64,000 nt of DNA from Armatimonadetes bacterium Uphvl-Ar2 (GCA_002162095.1 CP021424.1:124001-188000); one strand, 5' to 3'; shown: positions 51,809 through 61,506, numbered from the stretch's first letter. Numbers and translations are program-made. Notes: a model not told the origin generated them from the letters alone.

Positions 51809-53210
51809 AGGCTGCCTCCCTTTGCATGGATTGGAACTGAGGCGACCCCGGCATTGGACGCCGCACGGGCGTCTTGGCCCTGGGTCGCGGGGCGGGCTTG
51901 CGCACCGGTTGGGGCGCCGGTCGACGCTTGGCTTGAGGAGCCGGGCGGCGAGTCGCCAATGTCTGAGGGCGGGTCTTGCGCACGGGAGCCGGTTGCGGAC
52001 GCCGCACCGGGCGGGCACGCTTGACCGGCCGAGGACGTTCCTCTTCGGCAAAGAACGACTCGTCCACGGGTTCGTACACCGCATCCTCACGGAGGCACGC
52101 CTGCGCCACGCCCAGGCCAATCCAGAGGGCGAGCAAGCTCGAGAATCCGTCGCTGAAGAACGGCATCGGCAAGCCCATGGTCCACAGGGTGCCGTTGGCC
52201 ATCATCAGGTTGAGCCCCGCCTGCAGGGCCATCCACACGCACAAACCTTGGAGCACGAAGCGGCCGAAGAGGCCATTCATGCGCAGGGACAGGTACCACA
52301 GCCGCCCCACGATGCCGGCGATGACGCAGAACGCGATGAGGAAGCCGACGAAGCCGAACTCTTCGCCCACCGTCGTCATGATGTAGTCGCTGGTGACCTC
52401 GGGGAGCTTAACCTTCGCTTGCCCTTCGGTGAATCCCACCCCAAACAGGTTGCCCCGGTTGATCGCATCCGAGCTGATGGCGGTTTGGTAGCCCACCCCT
52501 TCGCGCACCGCGATGTTTTCGCGGTCGAAGTGCTTAATCATGCGCTCAAAGCGGTACGGCGCGGTAGCAGCCACGGCCAGGAGCAAAACGACGCCCCCGG
52601 TGAGCAACGTGAGTACCACGCGGCGATTGATGCCGCCCATCCACAGCATGAGCACGCTCATGAGGGCCATGACGGCGGCGGTGTCCATATCGGGCTGGGC
52701 GATGACGGCCCCGGCCATCAGGAACGTGCCGACCGTGGGCCACACCCAATACTTGGCGGCCCCGGGCAAGCGACGGGCCTTGGGGTTGGTGCGCTGGGCG
52801 CGGCGCTCCCAGTAAAGCGCTAGCCCGAGGGCCAGCGCCAAAACGATGCCGAGCTTGGCGAATTCAGCGGGCTGAATGACCAAGGGCGTCGCTTCCAGAC
52901 CCAGCCAGCGGCGCGCATTGTTGCGCTTGATCCCCACCAGCGGCACGGCGGCCAACAGGAGGAACGAGAGCACTCCGGCGGGGACAACCCACTGGCGGAG
53001 GCGCGATTCCTTTTGACTACTCACCCAGAAATACAGGGGCAGAGCCACGCACAGGAACTGCAGGAGGGTGATGATGGGGTCCATGGGGAACACCTTTCCC
53101 TCGGCCGCGCTCTGCACGTACGCCGCATTCCATACAAAAAACACGCCAAGAACCGTGGCGAGGCTCGCCAAAGCGGTCAATAGCGGGTCGCGTCCGGTGA
53201 CCCTTGTCAT
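51753..53210 (-). CDS. ftsW: FtsW lipid II polymerase with long basic Pro-rich C-terminal tail
   Basis: This 485-aa SEDS protein has nine to ten membrane helices up to about residue 370. Family signs are IQPAEFAKLGIVLAL, QPDMDTAAVMALM, YQTAISSDAINRGNLFGVGFTEGQAKVKLPEV and DYIMTTVGEEFGFVG. After about 390 comes a tail of about 95 residues composed almost entirely of Arg, Lys, Pro, Ala and Gln (KRRPAPQPVRKPAPRPRAK). Its last 18 codons overlap murG. SEDS proteins normally end soon after the last helix, so the tail is unusual. It overlaps murD by 4 nt. Confidence 0.92.
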   Translation of the reverse strand: MTRVTGRDPLLTALASLATVLGVFFVWNAAYVQSAAEGKVFPMDPIITLLQFLCVALPLYFWVSSQKESRLRQWVVPAGVLSFLLLAAVPLVGIKRNNARRWLGLEATPLVIQPAEFAKLGIVLALALGLALYWERRAQRTNPKARRLPGAAKYWVWPTVGTFLMAGAVIAQPDMDTAAVMALMSVLMLWMGGINRRVVLTLLTGGVVLLLAVAATAPYRFERMIKHFDRENIAVREGVGYQTAISSDAINRGNLFGVGFTEGQAKVKLPEVTSDYIMTTVGEEFGFVGFLIAFCVIAGIVGRLWYLSLRMNGLFGRFVLQGLCVWMALQAGLNLMMANGTLWTMGLPMPFFSDGFSSLLALWIGLGVAQACLREDAVYEPVDESFFAEEERPRPVKRARPVRRPQPAPVRKTRPQTLATRRPAPQAKRRPAPQPVRKPAPRPRAKTPVRRPMPGSPQFQSMQREAAYASGRDRRRNGRTRLPGA

Positions 53211-54529
53211 ATTTCAAGCCATTCCTTGGCAATGTCGCGGAAGTGATCTCCGCGCTCCTTAAAGTTAGCGTATGGCTCGGCGCTAGCGCAACCCGGAGCG
53301 AGAAGAATGGCCCCCTTTTTTGCACATTTTTCGACAGCCAAGGCAAAGGCCGCCGGTAAATCGGGAACGTGGGGCGCATCCAGGCAAGCGCGGAACTTCT
53401 CCGTCACCGGGCCGAAGAGGATGGCCTGGTGGGGCTGGGTCTTGAGATATTCGGCAACGGGAGTGAAATCGAGGCCCTTGTCGTGCCCACCCATGAGCAG
53501 GATTTGAGGCCGATTGAGCGATTGACTGCTGGCGATGACGGCCCCAGGGTTGGTGCACATCGAGTTGTTGATGACCAGAATGTCGTCCCGCTCACCTACA
53601 CGCTCCATGCGGTGCGTGAGGCCGGTGTAGCCCTGGAGGGCAAGGTGGGGGTCGACGTTCGGAACCACAGCGCAGGCGAGTTGGTACGCAGCGGCGAAGT
53701 TGCTGCGCCCGATGCGCCCGTAGATGGCCACATCATCCCAGTTCAGCGGCGGCGTGCCCGCCGGGAGATCGCAGTTGGGATCGGCGATGCTGGCTTCTTC
53801 GATGGTCTTGACAATGACTTCGGGGCGAGCGGGATCGAGGTCCTCGAGGCCCGGGGCGCCCGCAATGCGGACGATGGTGCCGCCGTCGGCCACGGCGTCC
53901 AGCAACTTGAGCTTGGTGGCGCGGTAAGTGGCGAAGTCGGGATAGCGGTCCAGGTGGTCGGGGGTGACGTTGAGCACGCAGGCCGCTTGGGGGGCGAAGG
54001 TGTCAATGCGTTCCAGTTGGGCGCTGCTGATTTCGGCCACGATGATGTCCTCGGGGGCGGCCAGACGCGCGGCATCGGTGAGGGTGTGCTCGGAGTAGCC
54101 ACTCCCAGCGATGTTCCCCGCCAGCCAGGTGCGCCGACCGCTGGAGCTCACGAGCTTCCAGGTAAGGACGGTGACCGTGCTCTTGCCGTTGGTGCCCGTT
54201 ATGGCGACCATGGGGGCCTTAGCAATGCGGAACGCGAACTCGATTTCGCCCCACACTGGCTTGCCCGCGCGGTCGGCGGCCAGGATGGCCGGGTGCTGAG
54301 GCGGGAACCCCGGACTGACCACCAGGACATCGTATTCGTCGTCGGCTAGCCGCCCAAACCAGCCGGTGACAACCTCTACACCTATGGCCCCGAGGGCATC
54401 CAAATTGCGGAGCGTGGCCGGGCTTTCGGCCATGCGTTCGTCGTAGACCACGGGCGTCCAGCCCTGCTCCACGGCGGCACGGGCCACTGCGACCCCGCTA
54501 ATCCCGAGACCAAGTACGGCCAGGCGCAT
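53207..54529 (-). CDS. murD: UDP-MurNAc-L-Ala:D-Glu ligase
   Basis: This 440-aa Mur ligase adds D-Glu to UDP-MurNAc-L-Ala. It has an N-terminal Rossmann segment LGLGISGVAVARAA, ATP loop ITGTNGKSTVTVL, EISSAQLERI and LNVTPDHLDRYPDFATY (central domain), and C-terminal GGHDKGLDFTPV and LLAPGCASAEPYANFKERGDHF. It shares single-base or 4-nt overlaps with mraY and ftsW, as expected in a tightly coupled operon. Confidence 0.95.
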   Translation of the reverse strand: MRLAVLGLGISGVAVARAAVEQGWTPVVYDERMAESPATLRNLDALGAIGVEVVTGWFGRLADDEYDVLVVSPGFPPQHPAILAADRAGKPVWGEIEFAFRIAKAPMVAITGTNGKSTVTVLTWKLVSSSGRRTWLAGNIAGSGYSEHTLTDAARLAAPEDIIVAEISSAQLERIDTFAPQAACVLNVTPDHLDRYPDFATYRATKLKLLDAVADGGTIVRIAGAPGLEDLDPARPEVIVKTIEEASIADPNCDLPAGTPPLNWDDVAIYGRIGRSNFAAAYQLACAVVPNVDPHLALQGYTGLTHRMERVGERDDILVINNSMCTNPGAVIASSQSLNRPQILLMGGHDKGLDFTPVAEYLKTQPHQAILFGPVTEKFRACLDAPHVPDLPAAFALAVEKCAKKGAILLAPGCASAEPYANFKERGDHFRDIAKEWLEI

Positions 54530-55590
54530 CAGGCTTCTCCCGGGGCGGCTTGCGGGTCGGGCTCGACGGGCTTGACCTTATCCTTGGCCCATTGCGACCA
54601 GCGCCACGGACTAAGGACGAGAATGAGGAGCAAGCCGGCGGCGAGATACGGCGCATAAGGCCGGGTGGGGGCGAACATCGCCAGCCCGACGGCACTGACG
54701 AGGATCTGCACCACATAGAACATGGCGACGATGCGGGGTTCCAGCCAGCCCGCACTCTGGAAACCGTGGTGCACCGGCGTCTTGAACGAGAACATCCGCT
54801 TGCCGCGCAGCTTGACGCTGGCGATTTGAAGCGGCACGGGGATGAGCTCGATCAGCATCACAATGGAGATGACCAGCAGCGGCCAGAAGGCGGCGGGCAT
54901 GATTTGCCCCTGCGCGTTGGTGCCCAGGAGCAAAAACGCCCAGCCAAAGAGGGCCCCGATGGGCAGCGCGCCGACGTCGCCCATGAACACCTTGGCCTTC
55001 GGGCGATTGAACGCCAGGAACGGCAAGAACCCGACCCCCAGTACGCCCATGGCAATAGCGATGGGGGTGTTGCCGGTGGCCCACGCCCACAATCCCAGCG
55101 TGCCCGCGAGGATGACGCCGAGGCCACCCGCCAGGGCATCGAGGCCGTCGGCAAAGTTGTAGGCATTGCTCATAAAGAGCAGGAGGAAAACCCCGATGAG
55201 GAAGGGCGTGACCTCGCGGAAGCCGCCCAGCCACAAGCTACCGACACTGGCCGCGACCTGCATGGCGAGTTTGGGCTTCCAACCCAGCCCGCGTGAACCC
55301 TGCACCCGGCGCGGCACCACGTAGTCGTCAATGAAGCCCACGGCGCCAAACCCGAGGACGAGCGCCAAGGCCGAAATGTTGTAGGGCGCGGGGATGCTGA
55401 CGGCGCACCCGACCAGCATCGCCACCAGCATAATCATGCCGCCCATGGTGGGGGTTCCCTGCTTGTGGGCGTGCTCGGCCAGGTGGGCGCTCACGTTTTG
55501 ACCGCTGCGCATGGCGCGGAGGGCGGCCATCCAGAGCGGGGCAAAGACCGACGCCACGGCCAGGGGGATGAGAAAGTGCTCGGGCTTCAT
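54529..55590 (-). CDS. mraY: Phospho-MurNAc-pentapeptide transferase
   Basis: This 353-aa polytopic enzyme makes lipid I on undecaprenyl phosphate. HKQGTPTMGGMIML (first catalytic loop), GFIDDYV (Asp pair), NAYNFADGLDALAGG and GDVGALPIGALFGW are present, plus the late cytoplasmic His motif KTPVHHGFQSAGW. About ten membrane helices are visible. The ATG overlaps the murF stop by 4 nt. Confidence 0.96.
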   Translation of the reverse strand: MKPEHFLIPLAVASVFAPLWMAALRAMRSGQNVSAHLAEHAHKQGTPTMGGMIMLVAMLVGCAVSIPAPYNISALALVLGFGAVGFIDDYVVPRRVQGSRGLGWKPKLAMQVAASVGSLWLGGFREVTPFLIGVFLLLFMSNAYNFADGLDALAGGLGVILAGTLGLWAWATGNTPIAIAMGVLGVGFLPFLAFNRPKAKVFMGDVGALPIGALFGWAFLLLGTNAQGQIMPAAFWPLLVISIVMLIELIPVPLQIASVKLRGKRMFSFKTPVHHGFQSAGWLEPRIVAMFYVVQILVSAVGLAMFAPTRPYAPYLAAGLLLILVLSPWRWSQWAKDKVKPVEPDPQAAPGEA

Positions 55591-56939
55591 TCCGGCGAGA
55601 CCTCCAGGGCGCGTTCAAGGCCGAGGGCGCGGCTGCCTTTGAGGAGGATCGCGTCGCCGGGTTGCGCTTGCTGCATCCAAGCATGGATGGCCACCGGGTC
55701 GGGGGATTCGAGGGATTGGATCCGCTCGGGCGGGAATCCGGCTTGCACGGCTTCGCTTTCTATGAACTTGGTGGGGCCACCGGTGAGGAGCACGGCGTCC
55801 AGTTCGGATTCCATGAGCGCGCGGCCGACGAGGCGGTGACCGCCTTCGCTAAAGTCACCGAGTTCGCGCATCTCACCCAGCACGGCCAATCGGCGACCGG
55901 CGATGGGGGCTTCGCGCAGACTGCGGATGGCGGCGACGGTGCTATCCGGGCTGGCATTATAAGTGTCTACGATGATCGTCACGCCGTTGCGCTCGCGGAT
56001 TTCGAGCCTCATAGGCGGCCACTCGGCGTGGGCGAGGTCAGCAATGGCGGTGGCGGGGTCAATACCCACCGCCGTGGCCACGGCAATGGCGGCGGCGGCG
56101 TTCTTGGCGTTGTGCCGGCCCACCGTGGGCAGCTCAAACTCGTAGGGCGTGCCATCCACGCGCACCGCGACTTGGCATGCCGTGAGGCTGAGCGCGCGGT
56201 AGCCGGTGATGACCACATCGGATTCGGGGGCAAAGCCGAAAGTGCGCACTGGGCCGGGGGCGGCGGCGCGGAGGTCTTGGAGGAAGTCGTCATCGGCAGG
56301 CAGGATGCTCAAGCCGTTGGCAGGGAGGTCCCGCAGAAGTTCGCTCTTGGCGCGGCAGATGCCTTCGCGGTTGCCCACCATCTCGGCGTGGGCGGTGCCG
56401 ATGCCGGTGATGAGCCCCAGGGTTGGCTGGTGAATGCGGGCCAGGTGCGCAATTTGCCCGAAGCCGCGCATGGCCATTTCAATCACGGCAATGCCCTTGC
56501 CCGCCGCTTCCGCCCACACCAGCGGCGAGGTGTACTCGGTGTTGCGGTTACCCGGACTCTTGAGCACCGGCCCCCGGGAGCGCAGCGAGGCGGCGATCAG
56601 CTCCTTGGTGGTGGTTTTGCCGTTGCTACCGGTGATACCGATGACCGGGTGCGACCACTCGGCGCGCCAACTGCGGCCGAGGTTGGCCAGGGCCTCCACC
56701 AGGTTCGGCACGAGGATGTAGGGCTCTTCGACTTCCCGCTCCGCCACGGCCACGGCGGCCCCTTGGGCGCGGGCTTGCGGCCAAAACGTGTGGCCATCCA
56801 CTTGCGCGCCTTGGATGCATAAGAATGCAGTGCCCGGCCCGGCTTCGCGGCTGTCGGTGGCAAAGTTCGTAAGGTCCGTGGAAGGGCCGTGCAGCACCCC
56901 GCCGAGGCGAGCAGCGAGTTCGGCGGAGGTTAGATTCAC
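55587..56939 (-). CDS. murF: UDP-MurNAc-tripeptide:D-Ala-D-Ala ligase
   Basis: This 450-aa Mur ligase adds D-Ala-D-Ala, completing the pentapeptide. It has ITGSNGKTTTKELIAASL (ATP loop), SPGNRNTEYTSPLVWAEA, GIGTAHAEMVGNREGICRAKSELL, GRHNAKNAAAAIAVA and VDTYNASPDSTVAAI. Its substrate is made by the Ddl half of the MurC-Ddl fusion encoded downstream. It overlaps murE and mraY by 4 nt each. Confidence 0.95.
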   Translation of the reverse strand: MNLTSAELAARLGGVLHGPSTDLTNFATDSREAGPGTAFLCIQGAQVDGHTFWPQARAQGAAVAVAEREVEEPYILVPNLVEALANLGRSWRAEWSHPVIGITGSNGKTTTKELIAASLRSRGPVLKSPGNRNTEYTSPLVWAEAAGKGIAVIEMAMRGFGQIAHLARIHQPTLGLITGIGTAHAEMVGNREGICRAKSELLRDLPANGLSILPADDDFLQDLRAAAPGPVRTFGFAPESDVVITGYRALSLTACQVAVRVDGTPYEFELPTVGRHNAKNAAAAIAVATAVGIDPATAIADLAHAEWPPMRLEIRERNGVTIIVDTYNASPDSTVAAIRSLREAPIAGRRLAVLGEMRELGDFSEGGHRLVGRALMESELDAVLLTGGPTKFIESEAVQAGFPPERIQSLESPDPVAIHAWMQQAQPGDAILLKGSRALGLERALEVSPE

Positions 56940-58423
56940 CGGCGAGCCTCCAGTCCGGCGCGGACCAGATCGCGGTCATCCATGGGGTACTTGGTGTGGC
57001 CGATGATTTGGTAATCCTCGTGACCTTTGCCCGCAATCACGACGATGTCGCCAGGCTGAGCGAGGGCCACAGCGCGGGCGATCGCCTCAGGGCGATCCGC
57101 CACTACTTCGTGCGGGAAACCCGTCGGGATGCCCCCCACTACGTCCTGCAAGATGGCGTGCGGATCCTCGGTGCGGGGGTTGTCGCTGGTCACCACGGCC
57201 AGGTCGGCATCGCTCGCCACCGCCGCCGCCATCTTCGGACGCTTGGTGCGGTCGCGGTCGCCACCGCAGCCAAAGACGGCAATGATCCGCTGGGGTAGCA
57301 GCGCGCGCACACTGCGGAGAAGTTGCGTGAGAGCATCCGGCGTGTGGGCGTAGTCCACGATGATGTCGAGGCCAAGATCGTTGGGGACGGGTTCAAAACG
57401 GCCCCTCACCGGCGTCACGCGGGCGAGTTCTTGTTCAAGATCGGCGTTGGTGGCGCCTCCCGCCACCCGGGCCGCAATGGCACTGGCAAAGTTCTCGCGG
57501 TGGAAGACCCCACCCACTCCCGGCCGCACTCGGAATGAACCCGAAGGCGTGCGGACATCCAGCACCATCGAATCCACGCGCATTTCGGAGGCGTGCACCT
57601 CGACGTGGGCATCGGCGGTGCCGTAGGTGATGGCATCGGGCACGTCGGCGAGCCACGCGGCGCCGTAGGGGTCGCTGATGTTGAGCGCAAAGCGAGGTTG
57701 CTTGCCCAGGCCGCGGGCTACATCCGCCCATTCGGTAAAGAGCCGCTTCTTGGCGGCGGCGTAAGCCTCCATCGTGCCGTGGTAATCCAGGTGATCTTGG
57801 CTCAGGTGGGTCAGCACGCTCACGTCAAATCCGAGGCCGGCCACCCGGGCTTCTTCCAGCGCGTGGCTACTCACTTCCATCGCCACGGTGCGGGCGCCGC
57901 CCCGCGCCATGCCGCCCAGCAGGTTCTGAAGCTCCACCGGGAAGGGCGTGGTGTTCTCCAGCGTGCTCAGGGCGTCCGGCGAGCCGTACCCCAGGGTGCC
58001 CATGTATTGGCACCCCATCATCTGGGCCAAGAAAATGGCGGTGGATGTTTTGCCGTTGGTGCCGGTCACGGCATAGAGCTCCAACTCGCGGCCCGGGTTG
58101 CCACATACCGGCGCAATCAGCTTCGCCAGGTCTTGGTGCCACTCGCGCCCCGTGCTCGTCACCAAAATCGAATCAAGACCCAGTTCTTGCGCCCGGGCCA
58201 GGGCCGACTCCTCGCGCACCACCACAGCGCTAGCCCCGGCCGACGCCACATCGGGCAAAAACTCGTGCGTATCTCGCCGGGCGGAGGGCATCGCCACCCA
58301 CAATGCACCAGAAGTCACCGCGCGGGAATCGGCGGTGACGGACTTGATCTCACGGTCTCCGCCCACCATGCGGGCGGAGGCCAAACCAGAAGCCAAAGAC
58401 AAACCCCGGAGGGTGAAGCTCAT
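56936..58423 (-). CDS. murE: UDP-MurNAc-dipeptide:meso-diaminopimelate ligase
   Basis: This 495-aa Mur ligase has the ATP loop VTGTNGKTSTAIFLAQMM, AMEVSSHALEEARV, LTHLSQDHLDYHGTMEAY and DYAHTPDALTQLLRSV. The specificity motif is DNPR (414-417), typical of ligases that add meso-DAP rather than Lys, so the cell wall is inferred to be A1gamma-like. The start overlaps the ftsI stop by 4 nt. Confidence 0.95.
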   Translation of the reverse strand: MSFTLRGLSLASGLASARMVGGDREIKSVTADSRAVTSGALWVAMPSARRDTHEFLPDVASAGASAVVVREESALARAQELGLDSILVTSTGREWHQDLAKLIAPVCGNPGRELELYAVTGTNGKTSTAIFLAQMMGCQYMGTLGYGSPDALSTLENTTPFPVELQNLLGGMARGGARTVAMEVSSHALEEARVAGLGFDVSVLTHLSQDHLDYHGTMEAYAAAKKRLFTEWADVARGLGKQPRFALNISDPYGAAWLADVPDAITYGTADAHVEVHASEMRVDSMVLDVRTPSGSFRVRPGVGGVFHRENFASAIAARVAGGATNADLEQELARVTPVRGRFEPVPNDLGLDIIVDYAHTPDALTQLLRSVRALLPQRIIAVFGCGGDRDRTKRPKMAAAVASDADLAVVTSDNPRTEDPHAILQDVVGGIPTGFPHEVVADRPEAIARAVALAQPGDIVVIAGKGHEDYQIIGHTKYPMDDRDLVRAGLEARR

Positions 58424-60120
58424 GGCGTCATCGTACCGCTGGGGCGGGCCGGAAGCCGCTCGGCCTCGACCTCAAGACTAGGCCCCGGGATGGTGCGGCG
58501 CTGCGGCATGCGCATGACGGCTTGCGCCATCTCGCGGAACACCGGCCCCGAAACCTGACCGCCGTAGTACTGGCCGTCCTTCGGGTCATCCACCACCACC
58601 ACAATCACCGCGCGGGGATTGTCGGCGGGCACCACGCCCGCAAAGTTGGCGACGTAGTTCTTACTGCCCCGCGTCACCCCGTTCACCGTCTTTTGGGCGG
58701 TGCCCGTTTTTCCGGCGAGCGGCACCCCATTCAGGCGCAAGTGCTTACCGGTTCCGTTGTCCGACTCAATGACCCCAATCATGCTTTGGAATGCACGCCG
58801 AGCCGCCTTGGCTTCGATCACCGATCGCGGCGCGGGCCGCTGATACGGCATCCCGTCCACCTTGGCGATGATATTGGGCGGCGTATACAAACCGTCGTTG
58901 GCGAGGATGGAATACAGGCTGGCCATGCGGATGGGCGTGAGCTGAACCGACTGCCCGATGGACCAGGTGGCGAGTTGAAGCCGCTTGGCATCGTCCACTT
59001 GGATGACGCCGATGGATTCCCCGCCCAGGCCGAGCCCCGGCCGCTTGAGCAGTTCGCTTTCTTCAAAGAAGCGGCTCATGCGCTCGTGGCCGACGGTGGC
59101 CCCCCACGTCATGGCGGCGCCGTTACAGCTGACTTCCATGGCTTGGTTGAGGCCGACGTGGCCGTGCACGTGCGTGCAGCGGATGGAGTGGCCCGAAACG
59201 GTCATGGCGCCATCGCATAAGTACGACCAGTTCTCGCCCACCTGGCCGGATTCCAAGGCGAGGGCCTCAGTGATCGGCTTCATGATCGAACCCGGCTCGT
59301 ACGGGTTGGTGTAGGCGTAGTTGTAGCCCGAGCGCTCCTGCGGATCGCGACTGTAGGGGTTAAACACGGGAGCGCTGGCCAGGGCCAGAAGGTCTCCGGT
59401 GTACAGGTCCATCACAATCACGGCCCCGCCGGTCGCTTTGTGTCGTTCCACCGCCTGGGTGATGACACGCATGGCCTCCTGTTGCAGTTGGGTGTCGAGG
59501 GTCAGAGTCACGGACTTTCCGCGACCGGGCCGGACACCCTCCTGCGACAGCATGGCATCGGCGGAGCGCTCGGCTCCAATCAAAAACGGGTTGCCGTCAA
59601 TCTCGATTTCGGGGTTGAAGTAACCCACGGCACTGATGGCGTCGCGGCCGGCCGGGTAACGGCGGGTTTCGCGGCGTTCCAGCGAAAGACCGTCGGCCTT
59701 CCAGCGCTTCTTTACGGCTTCGACTTGTCGAGTGCGCTCAGAGCTTAATTCCACATTCCAGCGGCGGACGAATTCGCCGTTGTTGCGCGGGCGATCGAAT
59801 TCGACCATGCCCAGGCCCGTGGCAGCGGCCAGGTCGGCGTAGAAGGCGTAGCTCATGGGGCTGCGGCGGTCATCCAGGCGCAGTTCGTAGCTCGGCGTGG
59901 TCTCGGCCAGCACTTCCCCGTCCGCGCTCAAGAGCGTGCCACGCATTACGGTTTTCTCCGAGGTGCTGTGGCGCTTGGCAGCGGGCTCGGGGCGCATGAG
60001 TTGGGCGTAAGCCTGACTGCCGACGCAGGCAATGGCCAGGCAGCCAAGCGCAATGGCTCCGGTGGACGAGCGCGAGCGCAGCACGTTGGCGTTGCCGGCG
60101 CGGCGGCGCGGATTAGCCAC
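58420..60120 (-). CDS. ftsI: Class B penicillin-binding protein FtsI (PBP3)
   Basis: This 566-aa septal transpeptidase has one membrane helix (about 20-38, TGAIALGCLAIACVGSQAYA) after a basic N-terminus, a PBP dimer domain and the catalytic domain: Ser278 in PGSIMKPI (SxxK), SCN (SxN) and KTGTAQK (KTG). GTG 60120 was chosen because AGGGAGGTG lies 6-7 nt upstream; it overlaps ftsL by only 8 nt. The ATGs at 60150 and 60165 are alternatives that add 10-15 residues. No PASTA domain is present. Confidence 0.93.
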   Translation of the reverse strand: MANPRRRAGNANVLRSRSSTGAIALGCLAIACVGSQAYAQLMRPEPAAKRHSTSEKTVMRGTLLSADGEVLAETTPSYELRLDDRRSPMSYAFYADLAAATGLGMVEFDRPRNNGEFVRRWNVELSSERTRQVEAVKKRWKADGLSLERRETRRYPAGRDAISAVGYFNPEIEIDGNPFLIGAERSADAMLSQEGVRPGRGKSVTLTLDTQLQQEAMRVITQAVERHKATGGAVIVMDLYTGDLLALASAPVFNPYSRDPQERSGYNYAYTNPYEPGSIMKPITEALALESGQVGENWSYLCDGAMTVSGHSIRCTHVHGHVGLNQAMEVSCNGAAMTWGATVGHERMSRFFEESELLKRPGLGLGGESIGVIQVDDAKRLQLATWSIGQSVQLTPIRMASLYSILANDGLYTPPNIIAKVDGMPYQRPAPRSVIEAKAARRAFQSMIGVIESDNGTGKHLRLNGVPLAGKTGTAQKTVNGVTRGSKNYVANFAGVVPADNPRAVIVVVVDDPKDGQYYGGQVSGPVFREMAQAVMRMPQRRTIPGPSLEVEAERLPARPSGTMTP

Positions 60121-60571
60121 GGCGGGCACCTCCCTGGGGCTGGCGGACATTGGCGTTAGAGGCATTGGCTGCGGCTTCCGCTTCCGTAGGTTCTTCCGGT
60201 GCGCCCACGTATCGCATGCCGTTGCCAATCGCGTAGGTTTCCCAAGCGGCCGTGTTGGTGCGCATTTGAATCTGATCAGTCAGCAGATCGGACTCGGCCC
60301 GGATCGCATCCAGTTCGTGGCGCATGCGGTTGGCTTCGGCCCGCTGACGGGCGGCCTGCGATTCGGCGGTGAGGGTGCTGGAGGCAAAGGCCACGAAGAA
60401 CGCCCCGGCCGCCCAAATCCACGCGTTGGAATGGGCCCGGGAACGGCTTCGCACCGGCCTTGCCACTGGGGCGGCGACCGGAGTGGCCACCCGCACGGCC
60501 CGGGGACGAGCGCTGGTGGTGGACGGTTGCGGAGAACTGACTTGGGGTCGAGGGGGCGTGGTGGTTTTCAT
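60113..60571 (-). CDS. ftsL: FtsL-like divisome protein with basic Pro-rich N-terminal tail
   Basis: This is a 152-aa bitopic protein. Residues 1-48 are basic and Pro/Ala/Val-rich (PVAAPVARPVRSRSRAH), followed by a membrane helix (about 50-67, WIWAAGAFFVAFASSTL) and a periplasmic coiled coil (AESQAARQRAEANRMRHELD). Position between rsmH and ftsI identifies it as FtsL; sequence similarity is low, as usual for the family. A C-terminal Ala/Asn/Gly-rich extension follows the short conserved part. The ATG overlaps the rsmH stop by 4 nt. Confidence 0.82.
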   Translation of the reverse strand: MKTTTPPRPQVSSPQPSTTSARPRAVRVATPVAAPVARPVRSRSRAHSNAWIWAAGAFFVAFASSTLTAESQAARQRAEANRMRHELDAIRAESDLLTDQIQMRTNTAAWETYAIGNGMRYVGAPEEPTEAEAAANASNANVRQPQGGARRG

Positions 60572-61506
60572 GCAGCACCTTCCGGGGCTTTTTTCTTGGA
60601 TTTCGGTTGGCGCACCAGGGTGCGCAGGCGCACACTGCGCGCCTTGGGGTTGCGGGCCACTTCGGCCTCGCTGGGCCGGGCCGGCTTGCGGTGGGGTTCG
60701 GAAAACTCGTTGGTGCGGGCGAGGGCGTGGAAGGCGTGCTTCACCGCGCCATCCTCGCCGCTGTGGTAGGCCAGCACCACCATGGTGCCGCCCGGGCGTA
60801 GCGACTGAGCAATGGCGGTGACGCACTCGCCGAGGTCCTCTAACTCATCATTGATGAAGATGCGGACCCCCTGAAACGTGCGGGTGGCCGGGTGGATGCG
60901 CGGATCACGCTTGGCGGCCGGGATGGCCGCCATCACGCAATCCACCAAGTCCGTAGTGGTCGCCAGAGGCTTGGTCTTACGGCGCTCGACGATGGTGGCG
61001 GCAATGCGGCGCGCCCAGCGCTCTCCACCTTCATTGAACAGCACGTCCTCAATCTCCTGGGCAGTGGCGTGGTTCAGCCAGTCGGCGGCCGTGGTCTCGC
61101 GGCGCTTGTCCATGCGCATGTCCAGCGGGCCTTCGCGCAGGAAGGAGATGCCGTACTCGGCGTCTTCGATCTGGGCGTTGTTGAGGCCCATATCGATGAA
61201 AATGGCGTCGGCGCCCGGCTCGACTTGCTTTTGCAGAACCTCGGGGATGGCGCGGTAATCCTCGTGGACGTACTGCACGTCGCAGCCCTCCACTTCAGCC
61301 AGGCGCTCGCGCGCGATGGACATCATGCGGTCATCCCAATCGAAAGCGATGAGCTTGCCGCCCGGGGCAATGCGGCGCGCGATCTCGCGCGCGTGACCCG
61401 CGAGGCCCAGGGTGCCATCCACGGCCACTATGCCGGGACGAAGGCGCAGGGCCTCCATCACTTCGTCAAACATCACCGGGACGTGGGTGGGAGCGGGCGC
61501 CGTCAT
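60568..61506 (-). CDS. rsmH: 16S rRNA (cytosine1402-N4)-methyltransferase
   Basis: This 312-aa SAM methyltransferase has HVPVMFDEVMEAL, VDGTLGLAGHAREI (SAM motif I), GPLDMRMDKR, TFQGVRIFINDELEDLG and VLAYHSGEDGAVKH. Two normally conserved spots differ: DLGVSSPQLD reads DMGLNNAQIED, and the HS of SYHSLEDR is kept while the following residues vary. The start ATG 61506 overlaps the mraZ stop (TAATG). Confidence 0.94.
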   Translation of the reverse strand: MTAPAPTHVPVMFDEVMEALRLRPGIVAVDGTLGLAGHAREIARRIAPGGKLIAFDWDDRMMSIARERLAEVEGCDVQYVHEDYRAIPEVLQKQVEPGADAIFIDMGLNNAQIEDAEYGISFLREGPLDMRMDKRRETTAADWLNHATAQEIEDVLFNEGGERWARRIAATIVERRKTKPLATTTDLVDCVMAAIPAAKRDPRIHPATRTFQGVRIFINDELEDLGECVTAIAQSLRPGGTMVVLAYHSGEDGAVKHAFHALARTNEFSEPHRKPARPSEAEVARNPKARSVRLRTLVRQPKSKKKAPEGAA

